A stretch of DNA of 64,000 bases from Haliotis asinina (GCF_037392515.1 NC_090290.1:37330753-37394752), one strand, 5' to 3'. Positions 42,801 through 51,958 are shown, numbered from the stretch's first letter. Program-made: numbers and translations. Notes: generated by a model from the letters alone, not told the origin.

Positions 42801-43435
42801 AGGTATTCTCGTATCTGCTGAAAACTGGTATCGATTGATGTATCAATGGTCTCTGTATGTGTGGCGACCTCTTGTTGACCTCGGAAGTAAGGCTGAACAT
42901 ACTCAGTGGTACTCCCAACCTGCTTATCGAGCGACATTTTCACTGTGATCTGAAACTTGATACTTCCTAGATTATTTAGTTCCTGGTTGACCTTATCAGC
43001 TATCAGAGGCTTGATATCTGTAATGTCTATGTTTCTATCAACGTGCATGCGCCAACCTCTCAAATAGTTGCCTACAGCGCGCTCAGTGCGCACGAACTGT
43101 AGGTCAATAGCTCTATTCTGTCGTAATAATTCTACAAGCTGTGGTTTTCTCATACGGGAATACCCGCCTAAACCCAAATCGTGTGCCTCGACTTTCAGTT
43201 GTTTTACAGTGGGAGGTTTTGCTACGGGGGCATGTGATAACAATGCGGTTAACCCGGCTCTCCCCAGGTTTGAATAACCCGTGTATCCAAGCTGTTTTGC
43301 TTGAGCTTTTAATTGTTTTACCGTAGGAGGGGCTTCTAAACCTAGTAATCTCAACAGTGCTGACTTCCGCATTCTAGAATACCCGATCACACCTCTCTGT
43401 TTTGCGACCCGCTTGAGCTCGCTTACAGTAGACAT
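39783..43435 (-). pseudogene. Polinton protein-primed DNA polymerase B, split by a frameshift
   Basis: About 1220 codons in two frames: 43435-40514 and 40526-39783. ATG 43435 (MSTVSELK) is chosen over a non-ATG upstream. Three SAP-like repeats (GYSRMRK, GYSNLGR, GYSRMRK) fill the first 110 residues. A CERC-x-H-x-C zinc finger follows, then exonuclease motifs DFEA (Asp439), NLRGYDSHL and YLRTDVLLLADVF. A CHVC...HCHITGKYRG Cys/His insert lies within this region. Polymerase region A is DANNLYG (about 808), and the second frame has the catalytic YTDTDS (its residue 90). The frame breaks at about 40520-40530, inside the conserved KLMNNS region B, so this copy cannot make a full polymerase from one frame. 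Confidence 0.92.
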
Positions 43436-43493
43436 CGTGTTTACACCTAAGAGAACCAATGTCTAATTGGTTCACAGTAAGGGGAGGTAACCC

Positions 43494-43754
43494 TTAAGTG
43501 GCTATCTTGAGCAGTCGCCTACGTTCTTTTATGTAGCCTTTTTTATTCTCGTAGATGAGTTGATGTCTGACTACGTTCGCTCCGTGAGCTTTGCATAGAC
43601 AGTAGTGTCCTTTAACCCCGATACCACACACAGAACACGTGTAGTTAGGGCTTCCCATATGGAAACAACAGAACCCCTGATTCCTGCATTTCCTACCACA
43701 GGCCTCGGTCTTCCCCATAAGTATGTATTCGCATCGGTATGGAGCGGGTCTCAT
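43494..43754 (-). CDS. Polinton small Cys-rich protein, 86 aa
   Basis: I do not recognise the family. Ten Cys and several His residues (CGRKC, CCFHMG, CSVCGIG, CLCKAHG) form what looks like two zinc-binding knuckles, followed by a basic tail (KKGYIKERRRLLKI). It is encoded between polymerase and membrane-protein genes on the same strand. A nucleic-acid-binding role is inference. Confidence 0.65.
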   Translation of the reverse strand: MRPAPYRCEYILMGKTEACGRKCRNQGFCCFHMGSPNYTCSVCGIGVKGHYCLCKAHGANVVRHQLIYENKKGYIKERRRLLKIAT

Positions 43755-43773
43755 GTTTACTTATATAGGTATT

Positions 43774-44199
43774 TTAATTTAATTGCTTCGCAACCAACGC
43801 AGTAGCTGCTATACCCAACACTATGAAGCCCAGTTCACGATTCATTTGTCCCTTGGATGGTGTGTAGTACTGAGCGAGTGTGGGTTTATTGAGCGGTTCC
43901 AATTGTTTACCAGTTAGTAGATAGTATTCTTTCATTGCTTCATCGACATCGTAGAATGTTTTAATGGCATGGTTTTCACGCTTGAGTTGTTCGTTAATAA
44001 AATCGATCCTCTGGAGGCGTTTTTTAACGTACTCGTCCTGTGCTCTTTGTAATTTCTCAGTAGCGAGATCGTGTCGCTTCCTTTCTTCCTGTATTTCAGC
44101 CGCGTGATCATCTCGTAGTTTCGAGAAGAGGAAATTACTCCCGGAAAATGCCAGGGCATTCACTAACGCCCCACCGACCATCATAGCTATCGTGGCCAT
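43774..44199 (-). CDS. Polinton membrane/coiled-coil protein, 141 aa
   Basis: N-terminal hydrophobic segment (about 1-28, MMVGGALVNALAFSGSNFLF), a charged coiled coil (about 29-80, EIQEERKRHDLATEKLQRAQ), then a C-terminal hydrophobic helix (about 122-138, LGFIVLGIAATALVAKQL). The layout suggests a virion-membrane or membrane-associated accessory protein. Similar proteins occur in invertebrate Polintons from memory; function unknown. Confidence 0.7.
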   Translation of the reverse strand: MATIAMMVGGALVNALAFSGSNFLFSKLRDDHAAEIQEERKRHDLATEKLQRAQDEYVKKRLQRIDFINEQLKRENHAIKTFYDVDEAMKEYYLLTGKQLEPLNKPTLAQYYTPSKGQMNRELGFIVLGIAATALVAKQLN

Positions 44200-44207
44200 C
44201 CCTATAT

Positions 44208-44435
44208 TTATTTCATTATATTATCAGGTATTATTCCTTGTTTTACTAGGATGTTTTTTGTGGCCATCGCCATACCAAGGTTCATTATGAGCATACCCAT
44301 ATCCTGCAGGTTGAAATCTAGCTTGATAGTTGGTTGTTTAAGCACCATTTTAGTCAACCGAGCGTACCCTACGGCTAGACTGGCTACCACTGTGGCGTGG
44401 TATGCGTCGTTGACGAACGTTTTCCCCTCAGACAT
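44208..44435 (-). CDS. Polinton small membrane protein, 75 aa
   Basis: Start MSEGKTFVNDAYHATVVASL at 44435, just downstream of a TATATA-type sequence. Two moderately hydrophobic helices (about 13-30 and 45-62). Unrecognised. It lies 8 nt upstream of the 141-aa gene. Confidence 0.6.
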   Translation of the reverse strand: MSEGKTFVNDAYHATVVASLAVGYARLTKMVLKQPTIKLDFNLQDMGMLIMNLGMAMATKNILVKQGIIPDNIMK

Positions 44436-44460
44436 TATGTATATATAAAAATATTTTAAA

Positions 44461-44766
44461 TTATAACATGATATGCGGGTCAATAGTGGGGGATACCCCC
44501 ACACCCCCACTGTTGGGGGTTACCTCACTGTTGGGTGGTGGCTCACTGTGGGAGGGTACCCCCACGTATAACCATGTTATAACCACGGCAGCAGTTACGC
44601 CTACAGCCAACAACAGTCGGGTTGGGTTGGTCACTTTATGTTGGTTACACCACCGTTTTTTACCGGCAGCTACTCTCTTAGGATTCTTCTGCCTGGTCAC
44701 TTCCCTCACTGGTTCCTGTGAAGGGGTCTCCTCCACTGTTGGGGGTACCTCCTGTGCAGCATCCAT
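44461..44766 (-). CDS. Polinton single-pass membrane protein, 101 aa
   Basis: A Pro/Glu-rich N-terminus, a basic patch (KKRWCNQHK), one transmembrane helix (about 51-68, LLLAVGVTAAVVITWLYV) and a low-complexity tail rich in SGGVGVSP. The tail and the N-terminal region are encoded by copies of the G5/C5 palindrome. It overlaps the next upstream gene by 89 nt in another frame. Unrecognised. Confidence 0.55.
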   Translation of the reverse strand: MDAAQEVPPTVEETPSQEPVREVTRQKNPKRVAAGKKRWCNQHKVTNPTRLLLAVGVTAAVVITWLYVGVPSHSEPPPNSEVTPNSGGVGVSPTIDPHIML

Positions 44767-45247
44767 CTATACTATTATTATTATTCTTTCTCTCAAATTG
44801 ACAATGTTTTGCCGTGATAATCGCCGCCGTCACTGGAGCCAACAACATACCATATTTGTGGTACAGCCCGCAGCTGATAGAGCTCACGGCGTGTTCGATA
44901 AAAGGGTCTTTCTCGAGGTCCTCCCACAGGTAAAGTCGGCGCTCTGGTGGAATGGGAAGGAAGTGTGATACAATACCGGTGTATATCTGGGTCATAGCCG
45001 ATCCTATTGTCTTTGTCATTTCTGCTCCGAGCCGGGACTCGTATCTAGCGTACAGCTTATCGATTTCTTCGGCTGGCATTTTGTGAATTTTATCCGGAGT
45101 GTAGTCTCCAAAGTAATGTTTGGCTTTGCCGCCAACAGCCAACGCCACCAGTTTCTCTCGCTTGGGGGAATCCCCCACACCCCCAGTGGGGCCTGCCGGC
45201 GGCGTGGTGGAGACCCCCAACTGTTCGAGCAATTCCTCACACTCCAT
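44678..45247 (-). CDS. Polinton hypothetical protein, 189 aa
   Basis: ATG at 45247 (MECEELLEQLGVSTTPPAGP) chosen over an upstream hydrophobic extension. Contains HYFGDYTPDKIHKMPAEEID and a mixed central helix region (AMTQIYTGIVSHFLPIPPER) with a hydrophobic stretch near 150 (GMLLAPVTAAIITAK). Unrecognised. A VGDSPKR linker is encoded by a G5/C5 palindrome. Confidence 0.6.
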   Translation of the reverse strand: MECEELLEQLGVSTTPPAGPTGGVGDSPKREKLVALAVGGKAKHYFGDYTPDKIHKMPAEEIDKLYARYESRLGAEMTKTIGSAMTQIYTGIVSHFLPIPPERRLYLWEDLEKDPFIEHAVSSISCGLYHKYGMLLAPVTAAIITAKHCQFERKNNNNSIDGCCTGGTPNSGGDPFTGTSEGSDQAEES

Positions 45248-45356
45248 CTTATAATATAACAAGTAAGATTTAGTTTTAACTATATAATACCCGATGCAGA
45301 CAAAACACAGAGAAATGAAGGTTAAGTTGCACACGATAAATACTTCAAATATCATA

Positions 45357-45416
45357 GCTTTGCTTAGCTTTGCTTAGCTTTGCTTAGCTTTGCTTAGCTT
45401 TAGCTTAGCTTTGCTT
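45357..45416. repeat. 10-bp tandem repeat AGCTTTGCTT
   Basis: Six units with one truncated variant, abutting the ATPase stop codon at 45415. It lies between two Polinton genes. Confidence 0.85.
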
Positions 45417-46077
45417 AGCATACTATATATGCTACTGGTTGGTCGGTTTTTAGAACGAGCTTAGCGTGTTTAGTTTCAGCGAGCTGTTTCTTCACCCGTT
45501 CCCGTTCTAATTTGCTCATCACATCGTTCTCTCTCAAACACTCCTCGAACGAATCCCTGTCCTTGCAGTGAAATAAGGCCACCCATCGCGTCTGCTCCCT
45601 TAGGTCTTTCAACACCGAGTTGAACTTCTGCGTTAGCACCCAGACGCTGTGATTTGCATGCCGGCCGGAGAAGGCCAGGTACGATAGCATGTCTCTCTTT
45701 TTTGTTATCTCGCGATTAGCGCTGCAGTCGTCCAGTATGAACAGCGTCGGTTCCCCTTTAAATTTCTCGTGAAGAGCTTTCAACCAGTCCTGCAGGCGTG
45801 TTCCAGGGTCGATTTTGTGTACGTCCGGGTCCGTCATCACCCAAGGTCGCGCGTACGTTTTATTCATGCTCAGAGTCGGGCACATGATAACGATGTTATC
45901 GAACACATCCTTGTAGTAACCCTCCAACATATCCAACACGAAAACGGTCTTCCCACAGCCAGTCTGCCCGCACACTATGGCGCAGTGTGGGTCAGTGGGT
46001 AGTTGTGGGTACCCCTGGGGGTCTCCCCCACTGTGGGGTGTACCCCCACTAGTAGATGGCTTGCACGAATCTCCCAT
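45415..46077 (-). CDS. Polinton FtsK/HerA-type DNA-packaging ATPase
   Basis: 220 aa, typical for A32-like packaging ATPases. Walker A GQTGCGKT (37-44), Walker B LFILDD (112-117), a sensor-like Asn/Gln in VWVLTQKFNS, and an Arg-rich stretch following. It would pump DNA into capsids. The N-terminal GGTPHSGGDPQG linker is built from G5/C5 palindromes at 46005-46049. The frame is intact and its start overlaps the capsid gene end by 29 nt. Confidence 0.92.
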   Translation of the reverse strand: MGDSCKPSTSGGTPHSGGDPQGYPQLPTDPHCAIVCGQTGCGKTVFVLDMLEGYYKDVFDNIVIMCPTLSMNKTYARPWVMTDPDVHKIDPGTRLQDWLKALHEKFKGEPTLFILDDCSANREITKKRDMLSYLAFSGRHANHSVWVLTQKFNSVLKDLREQTRWVALFHCKDRDSFEECLRENDVMSKLERERVKKQLAETKHAKLVLKTDQPVAYIVC

Positions 46078-47306
46078 TGTCTATATTAAGTTGCGCGTCC
46101 ATAATAACGTACAGATATAATTTCAACTTACCAGCGGTTTGAGCCTTCTTAGTAATCTGGATGGTTATCCCTTCGCTGCCGTTATCTATACGACGCCCGC
46201 TACCGTGCAGTTTATCATCATCCGTGGATCGCATGTCCAACCATAGGGCGTACTTGGTGGTCAAGTATTCACCGATCTGCACGGAGCCGAGGTCCAGGTC
46301 CTTTGTTATGTAGTTCCCCACTGGTAGCTTTTTTATCTCATCCCACTGCTGGTGTGGCCTCATACCATGACTGAACAGCTGGTTGGGCACGCCCTCGATG
46401 GTCACTTCCACCTTTTCAATCTCGGGGTTGAAAAACTTCTCGCTGTCCCTCCGGAATGGATCGTAATCCTCCACGGGGACGACCAGGATACCTTTCATCG
46501 ATCGCGCCGGCACGTTCAGGTTGATATTCCACACAGTGTCGCTCTTATCTCGCACGACTGATCTATGCCTCAGTACGCGATCGTACAGGATAGCCATCTT
46601 CCCAGAGTACTGACTTCGAACCTGCCTGGCCAGCTCAGGGCTAGTGACCATGTCGAACTCCAGAGAGATGTTGTCTATGGCATAACTGGCCTCATCACCG
46701 TTCGGCATACGCACTACTTTGCTATAGTCGTTAAACGTGAGCTCGTATTCGAGCCTATCACCCAGCGCGGCCTGGTAAAACGGCGCGTGTCCCGTGAGCA
46801 ACTCGAAGTCGAGCGGCACGCAGAATCGATTCCCGTATGCTCGAGCGATGGCCTTTTCACCGTCCGATAGCTTGTCTTGCTGGTCTTGCGTGAAGACATA
46901 CCCTATGCGCGCCCGGGTTGATTTGCTGATACCCTGGTACACATCATTGACTCGTTCTCCCTCGCTTTTCCAGAGATCCTTGTAGCAGTGAAACACGTCG
47001 CTGTCGTCGATGCTCAGCACCTCGTTACCGCTGATCTTGACGGTCGTTTTCTTGATGATAGCTCGACCCACGTTCCGCACTAGCTCGCGTTTGTCGTTGT
47101 CGGAGGTCAACGTGATATTGAACGCCAGTCGAACAGTGCCTGGTACAATGAGGTCATTCTCACCAAGGTTTGGAAATCTAACCAGCAGAGTTTGATTCTG
47201 GTCTATCTAGCTGGGATTGTTTGGTGATGGTCACCGACTGTCGCACGGCTCTGGCGCCTAATGGCTCTCTCAATCTTCTGAAAGGATCTAATTTTCTGCC
47301 GTACAT
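46049..47306 (-). pseudogene. Polinton major capsid protein (double jelly-roll), frameshifted
   Basis: About 420 codons. The long frame 47110-46049 carries capsid features such as SIDDSDVFHCYKDLW, YGNRFCVPLDFELLTGH and ALGDRLEYELTFNDYSK, matching the conserved PLDFELL...LEYELTFN region of Polinton major capsid proteins. The natural start is ATG 47306 (MYGRKLDPFRRLRE), but that frame hits a stop at 47178 and the longer frame has no ATG, so a small indel lies between about 47180 and 47210. The start is separated by only 32 bp from the divergent gene at 47339. Confidence 0.85.
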
Positions 47307-47338
47307 TGTTATATAAAAGAAATATATTTTTAATACTA
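47307..47338. promoter_or_regulatory. Compact divergent Polinton promoter
   Basis: 32 bp between opposite start codons, containing TTATATAAAAG and ATATATTTTTAA. TATA-like boxes are present on both strands. Confidence 0.5.
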
Positions 47339-48499
47339 ATGGATGAAGACATAGATATGACGGAGATGCCGGGCGCTAGTGCCCAGGCATTCGATGATGA
47401 GCAGGAGACCTCATTTACTAGTTCACCATTGAACCAAGAACTCTTGGAAACAACGGTAAATGATTATTACGAAAGTTTAAGAAGAGATAAAAACTACGTT
47501 GAACCACAGGGTCGATACCATAAGAATTTTTTTATTGATACAAAGGGTGTTCTACGCCTTAAGTCTGACCCAGGGGTTGACCTCTTTAACAAGAGCAATA
47601 AAAAACCACTGGCCTTGTCAACTCTAGCCAGCCGCCATGGTGTCGAATTTATCCGTAAAAATCTAAACATGAATGATTACGGTGGTGCAATACCTAAGGC
47701 CGTTAAAGAAGATCTGCAAGCTACCAGATCCCACCTCACCACTAGAGATGAAATGACACCACAGCGTGCTACAGAAGCCTCGGACAGCATAGAAAAACTG
47801 TTGAGCACCTACTGGGACAAACCGTTACCGGGGTTTGACTTTCCGGTAAGGGAACTGCGCGGCTTAGACGAAGCCGTGAAACGCGTGCGTGGAGAACTCG
47901 TGAACAACATGGGGAAACTGAACGAAATCGACGAGCACATCGCTAGGGAAAAAACCAAACTCAACGAAACTGAAAACGATGATATGAAGCGTCGTATCAA
48001 TGAACGACTACGTGATTTAGAAGACAAGAGACGTACACGATTGGAATCCGCTTCCTCGAATCGTGAACAGCTTCGATCCCAGATCAGTCGCATTCGGGAA
48101 ACAATCGATAGAATACTGAACGAGGATACAACTTTAGCCAACAGGATTCGGATATTGTTCCGGGAGCAAGGGATCACCATCGCCAGCATTCTAACTGCAT
48201 TGGGTTTCATCATATCAACCCTGGTGGTGTCACTGACAGGGGGAACCCCCACACCTGCCGGCGGGGGAACTCCCACAGGCAGTGGTGTTAAAGACTGGAT
48301 AAAAAAACTCGGGGAAGGCCTAGCTAAACTGGCTGGTAAAGCCGCCGAAGCCCTTCCCGGCATCCTGGGTAGCATCGTCTCGTGGTTGTTGAGCGCTCTG
48401 TCTAAAACTGCCATGTGGCTCAGTCAAAACCTGTGGGCAGCCATCGTCGCCGTGGCGGGTCTGGTGTACGTAGCGGCTAAGAAATCTTTAACCAAATAA
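47339..48499 (+). CDS. Polinton coiled-coil/membrane protein, 386 aa
   Basis: ATG 47339 (MDEDIDMTEMPGASAQAFDD) preferred over one 33 nt upstream that would cover the promoter. Long charged coiled coil (about 195-270, AREKTKLNETENDDMKRRIN), a transmembrane helix (about 280-300, IASILTALGFIISTLVVSL), a GGTPTPAGGGTPTG linker encoded by two G5/C5 palindromes, then amphipathic and hydrophobic C-terminal helices (WLLSALSKTAMWLSQNLWAA). This suggests a virion-membrane or entry-related structural protein. Its 3' end overlaps the convergent gene by 23 nt. Family unnamed. Confidence 0.7.
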   Translation: MDEDIDMTEMPGASAQAFDDEQETSFTSSPLNQELLETTVNDYYESLRRDKNYVEPQGRYHKNFFIDTKGVLRLKSDPGVDLFNKSNKKPLALSTLASRHGVEFIRKNLNMNDYGGAIPKAVKEDLQATRSHLTTRDEMTPQRATEASDSIEKLLSTYWDKPLPGFDFPVRELRGLDEAVKRVRGELVNNMGKLNEIDEHIAREKTKLNETENDDMKRRINERLRDLEDKRRTRLESASSNREQLRSQISRIRETIDRILNEDTTLANRIRILFREQGITIASILTALGFIISTLVVSLTGGTPTPAGGGTPTGSGVKDWIKKLGEGLAKLAGKAAEALPGILGSIVSWLLSALSKTAMWLSQNLWAAIVAVAGLVYVAAKKSLTK

Positions 48500-49637
48500 G
48501 TCCCAAAGTTACCCCACCAACCACTAAGGCTGTTTTATTATCAATATGCTGCTGATAGGGGGGTACCCCCACATGCATATGGGGCACATGAACTTTAGGC
48601 TCCGGGGGCGGCGCAACTATACCCGTTTCACGTGGTGGGATGTGTGGGATATAGGGGGTGTTAATATCGGGGTTGATACCCAATTTTTGGTCCGCCGTGG
48701 CTATGACTATTTTGTTGTTATAACCCACCACTTTTTTTATTCTCAGTTGCATATCACTCGGAGCCATGTACAACCCCACGCCGAACACGTAATTGACTTT
48801 CGATCTGGCGTATTCTAACACTTTTTGGTAACGGTCGATGGCCCTCGGGAGATCAACTGGAGAATTGATAGCATCATCAACGTTGGAAACGAACTGTTTC
48901 TGAGCGTCGTAAGCAGTTCCCTTACCGAGGATGTTGGAACGCGTCATCGACTGCGCACCCAACAGCGCCCACACGTACGTTCGAATCGAGTCGTTCAAGC
49001 GTATTGTACCAGCACGAGTGAATTCTTTCGATGTTTTTGAGATCATTTTAGTCCAGGCTGTGGCTGCATCAGGATTGGTTTGCTTTATACAGCTGACATG
49101 GATCTTTTCATTCGTTGTGGGGCCTGTAAATGTATGCCGGTTTGGGTTGTATGAACCATCTTTAGAACCGGCATAATATGTTCCGGACCTGTAGAAGTAC
49201 ACGAGAACTATACCGAGACCATGGTTCACACCAGGAAGGCGAAAGTCTTTATTCGTTGGAATCTCAAACTCCCCACAAACACGTTCATAAGCGCGCCTAT
49301 CATAGGGGTTATTTGTCATACTCCACGCTTTATCTTGGGGAAGAGGAGCACTTATTTCCTTCAATATTCGTCTCGTTTGATAATAAATATGAAACAAAAT
49401 AACCGCCTTACTCAGTTCGTCTATACCGTAGTCTGGTGTCACACCCGACCCTGTCGTCGCACACCACACAGCAAAGTTGAGTTGGTTCTGCCAAAACTGC
49501 ATTGGGTTTTGATTCCAGTTTACCACCGCCTGCGTGTTATTAATGGACACGATATAGTTTTCAAAGATATCAATAAAGGTTGTTTTAAACCCCGTACCAT
49601 CTGCATTCACCACGATTTTCAAGTGTGCTAAATCCAT
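48477..49637 (-). CDS. Polinton tail-anchored structural-like protein, 386 aa
   Basis: Starts MDLAHLKIVVNADGTGFKTT. The long soluble part includes WNQNPMQFWQNQLNFAVW and LGIVLVYFYRSGTYYAG. It ends with a Pro/His linker (HVPHMHVGVPPYQQ, from a G5/C5 palindrome) and a C-terminal membrane helix (TALVVGGVTLGLIWLKIS). I do not know its function. Size, membrane anchor and position among capsid genes suggest a virion component. Confidence 0.65.
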   Translation of the reverse strand: MDLAHLKIVVNADGTGFKTTFIDIFENYIVSINNTQAVVNWNQNPMQFWQNQLNFAVWCATTGSGVTPDYGIDELSKAVILFHIYYQTRRILKEISAPLPQDKAWSMTNNPYDRRAYERVCGEFEIPTNKDFRLPGVNHGLGIVLVYFYRSGTYYAGSKDGSYNPNRHTFTGPTTNEKIHVSCIKQTNPDAATAWTKMISKTSKEFTRAGTIRLNDSIRTYVWALLGAQSMTRSNILGKGTAYDAQKQFVSNVDDAINSPVDLPRAIDRYQKVLEYARSKVNYVFGVGLYMAPSDMQLRIKKVVGYNNKIVIATADQKLGINPDINTPYIPHIPPRETGIVAPPPEPKVHVPHMHVGVPPYQQHIDNKTALVVGGVTLGLIWLKIS

Positions 49638-49666
49638 ATTATAATATATAATTCATATATTATAAT
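49638..49666. promoter_or_regulatory. Palindromic divergent promoter
   Basis: The 29 bp between two opposite ATGs form a near-perfect AT palindrome: ATTATAATATATAATTC facing its mirror ATATATTATAAT. It includes TATATA-type elements for both directions. Confidence 0.5.
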
Positions 49667-50320
49667 ATGTACATAACACTTCCAGGAATAACGAGCGGTG
49701 AGGCCGTTCAGCTGACGCACGCGATCGATAACACGTCAGGCCAACTCGAAGTCGCACTCTGCGATATCACCTACCTACCGCAATGGACTAACATTAATAT
49801 CAGCAACAATAAGCTGTTCGTCAGTGGAACTCGCAGCCAGATAACTGACGGCTACTACAGCGTGTGCTCTCTAAACGACGAGGTCTTCAAACCCCTGGGA
49901 GCCGAACTCAAGATGAACGACTCAAACGTCACAGTGGTGTTAATCAACAACGGAAGAACCTCCTTGAGGCTCGGCCGACCATTAGCGAGGATACTCGGTA
50001 TGTCTCCTGACGAGATAAAACCAACAACAACCGTCACAGGCACGAAGTTACCCGATCTAGTACCGTACCGAGAGCTGTACATTCATCTCGATCAGGTGAG
50101 CACAACGTACAACATTCAAGGAGGTCACCCTTCCACTATACTGAGAGCAGTGCCGGTGAAAACTGAGAAATTCAACGACGGTAGAACCGAGTCGTTTTCA
50201 CCACGGCAGTATAAGAGATTAACCCAGGGCAACATACCTGAGCTGACAATATCGGTGTTAGATATAAATCATAATCCTGTAAATATAGGATACCTCAGCT
50301 TAACGCTTCATGTAAAATGA
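49667..50320 (+). CDS. Polinton minor capsid (penton-like) protein, probable
   Basis: 217 aa, beta-rich, with no membrane segment. It begins MYITLPGITSGEAVQLTHAI and ends IPELTISVLDINHNPVNIGY followed by LSLTLHV, which fits the C-terminus of the single-jelly-roll minor capsid of Polintons as I remember it. The length is right for a penton base. It is first of a plus-strand cluster and its TGA overlaps the next ATG (ATGA). Confidence 0.6.
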   Translation: MYITLPGITSGEAVQLTHAIDNTSGQLEVALCDITYLPQWTNINISNNKLFVSGTRSQITDGYYSVCSLNDEVFKPLGAELKMNDSNVTVVLINNGRTSLRLGRPLARILGMSPDEIKPTTTVTGTKLPDLVPYRELYIHLDQVSTTYNIQGGHPSTILRAVPVKTEKFNDGRTESFSPRQYKRLTQGNIPELTISVLDINHNPVNIGYLSLTLHVK

Positions 50321-51231
50321 CCAGCGCACAAGGGCCCGGAGTGAAAAAATGCGTCAATATCGGGATCTCCGACCTCGGAGACACGCGCGGTTTCGACGCT
50401 CCCGGAGTAGATGGTAAATCGTACGCCTTGCAACTGAAAAACAACATTTACAAACACGTTGAAATCCCCTCCGGTGGAACCCTAAGTGATATGATAGATA
50501 CCACAAGAGCAACAGTCAACACTAAGTACGCCCTTGTCAACACCGGTAATAATAATTGGGTAATATACCCATCGTTCGGTGGTAAACTGTTCGACTTAGA
50601 CGATGTTGAGAGCACTACCGTCGTCCAAAACAAACCATATATGCTCGTCTTCACCGAAGATGACAAGTGGGTGTTGTTACCCGATAAAGACGACTGGTTT
50701 CTCAATATTAGACTCGTCTCCCCTTACGTGTTCACGGATAACAAAGACAACCACCTAAACAAAGTCGTGAACAATGGAACCCTGCTCGTGGCTTACGTCC
50801 CAACTCAGAGACGTAGCGTAGTCGTCAGCCCAGTCAACACTATAGCAGCCCACATGCTATCGAGTAAACCGGCCATACAAAACGTGAAATTGCAGTTGGT
50901 GTCTGAATTCGAAGGCGTGGTCAAGGCACTAGAGAGTCTACCGGCAAACGGAACACTGATCATCAAAGTCTACCTAGGGGAACCATCGGGGAATGATGTC
51001 GAGATCGTGAAGGGGATCAAACTCGGGTGGGGCAAACAACATCAGTTTCAAGTTTGCAATGTTTACGTGCGGACGGGTGTCGACTCCAAGACCAGTCTGC
51101 AGGGGGTCAACGTGATCGTGGAAAATAAGATATCACTAACCAATATCTTCCTGCCTGACAACATACACTTCATAGGTATGAAGTTAACCCCTGAATTATT
51201 ATCAGAAAACCAGTTGGAAATTATATCGTAA
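50317..51231 (+). CDS. Polinton paralog 1 (LGDTRGFD family), 304 aa
   Basis: Unrecognised. The N-terminal ISDLGDTRGFDAPGVDGKSY and the C-terminal FIGMKLTPELLSENQLEIIS recur in the next gene, so the two are tandem paralogs. Beta-rich with WVIYPSFGG and WVLLPDKDDW blades in the middle, reminiscent of fibre or receptor-binding proteins, though this is only inference. Starts by ATGA overlap with the penton-like gene. Confidence 0.6.
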   Translation: MTSAQGPGVKKCVNIGISDLGDTRGFDAPGVDGKSYALQLKNNIYKHVEIPSGGTLSDMIDTTRATVNTKYALVNTGNNNWVIYPSFGGKLFDLDDVESTTVVQNKPYMLVFTEDDKWVLLPDKDDWFLNIRLVSPYVFTDNKDNHLNKVVNNGTLLVAYVPTQRRSVVVSPVNTIAAHMLSSKPAIQNVKLQLVSEFEGVVKALESLPANGTLIIKVYLGEPSGNDVEIVKGIKLGWGKQHQFQVCNVYVRTGVDSKTSLQGVNVIVENKISLTNIFLPDNIHFIGMKLTPELLSENQLEIIS

Positions 51232-51241
51232 TAGTATAATA

Positions 51242-51958
51242 ATGACCAGTCATCGTCCCAACACTACGCTTAACGACCTAGGAGACACGGAGGGATTCGA
51301 TCAGCCTGGTGAGGAAGATGAATTATACATCCTGCACTTCAAAGACAACGTGTACAGACGGGTGTCGTTATCAGATTTAAAAGAGCCTAAATGGCTGCTC
51401 AACTTAACAATCACCTCACCTTATATCACATTAAAAGAAGAAAAATGGGGGTACATCTCTAAGATTAGGAATAACGGTATCTGGCCCGGGGATTTCATTA
51501 CGGAAAATAAAGCAACAGTCTCGATAGATTCTCGTATTGGAGAAAAAAGTGGGTTAAGTTCTGACACAGAAAGTAAATTAACATTTAGCAGTAAGTTTTT
51601 TTTACCCAAGGAGCATCTTGATCAAATAAACTACCTCTACACAATCATCATAGAAGTCGTCTTTACGTATTTTAACCAGGAAAACTCCTCGAAAGGACGC
51701 CAAATTTTACCCGGGTTGACAATACACTGGTATAACGAACACGTAGGTCAATATTGCCGTATTGTTATACAACGGAATAACCCGGGGGGTCCTATAAACC
51801 GCTTCATAAGCCTCCCTGGGGTTTTTATTACAACAGAAAAGTCTATTGACTTCACACCTATTATCATTAATTATGATCTATCCCTTGTAGGCTTCAAATT
51901 CATTCGTGAAATATTAACTGAAACCCAATTAAAATATTTTTCAAAATATATATTATAG
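51242..51958 (+). CDS. Polinton paralog 2 (LGDTEGFD family), 238 aa
   Basis: Shares NDLGDTEGFDQPGEEDELY and a C-terminal GFKFIREILTETQLKYFS with the preceding gene, but lacks about 65 residues of its middle. The frame is intact. The stop TAG is directly followed by the ATG of the last gene. Confidence 0.6.
   Translation: MTSHRPNTTLNDLGDTEGFDQPGEEDELYILHFKDNVYRRVSLSDLKEPKWLLNLTITSPYITLKEEKWGYISKIRNNGIWPGDFITENKATVSIDSRIGEKSGLSSDTESKLTFSSKFFLPKEHLDQINYLYTIIIEVVFTYFNQENSSKGRQILPGLTIHWYNEHVGQYCRIVIQRNNPGGPINRFISLPGVFITTEKSIDFTPIIINYDLSLVGFKFIREILTETQLKYFSKYIL

Noticed and set aside
44468..44968. 166-codon plus-strand frame in the Polinton
   Set aside because: Antisense to two minus-strand genes and built largely from the symmetric G5/C5 repeats; no start context or domain.
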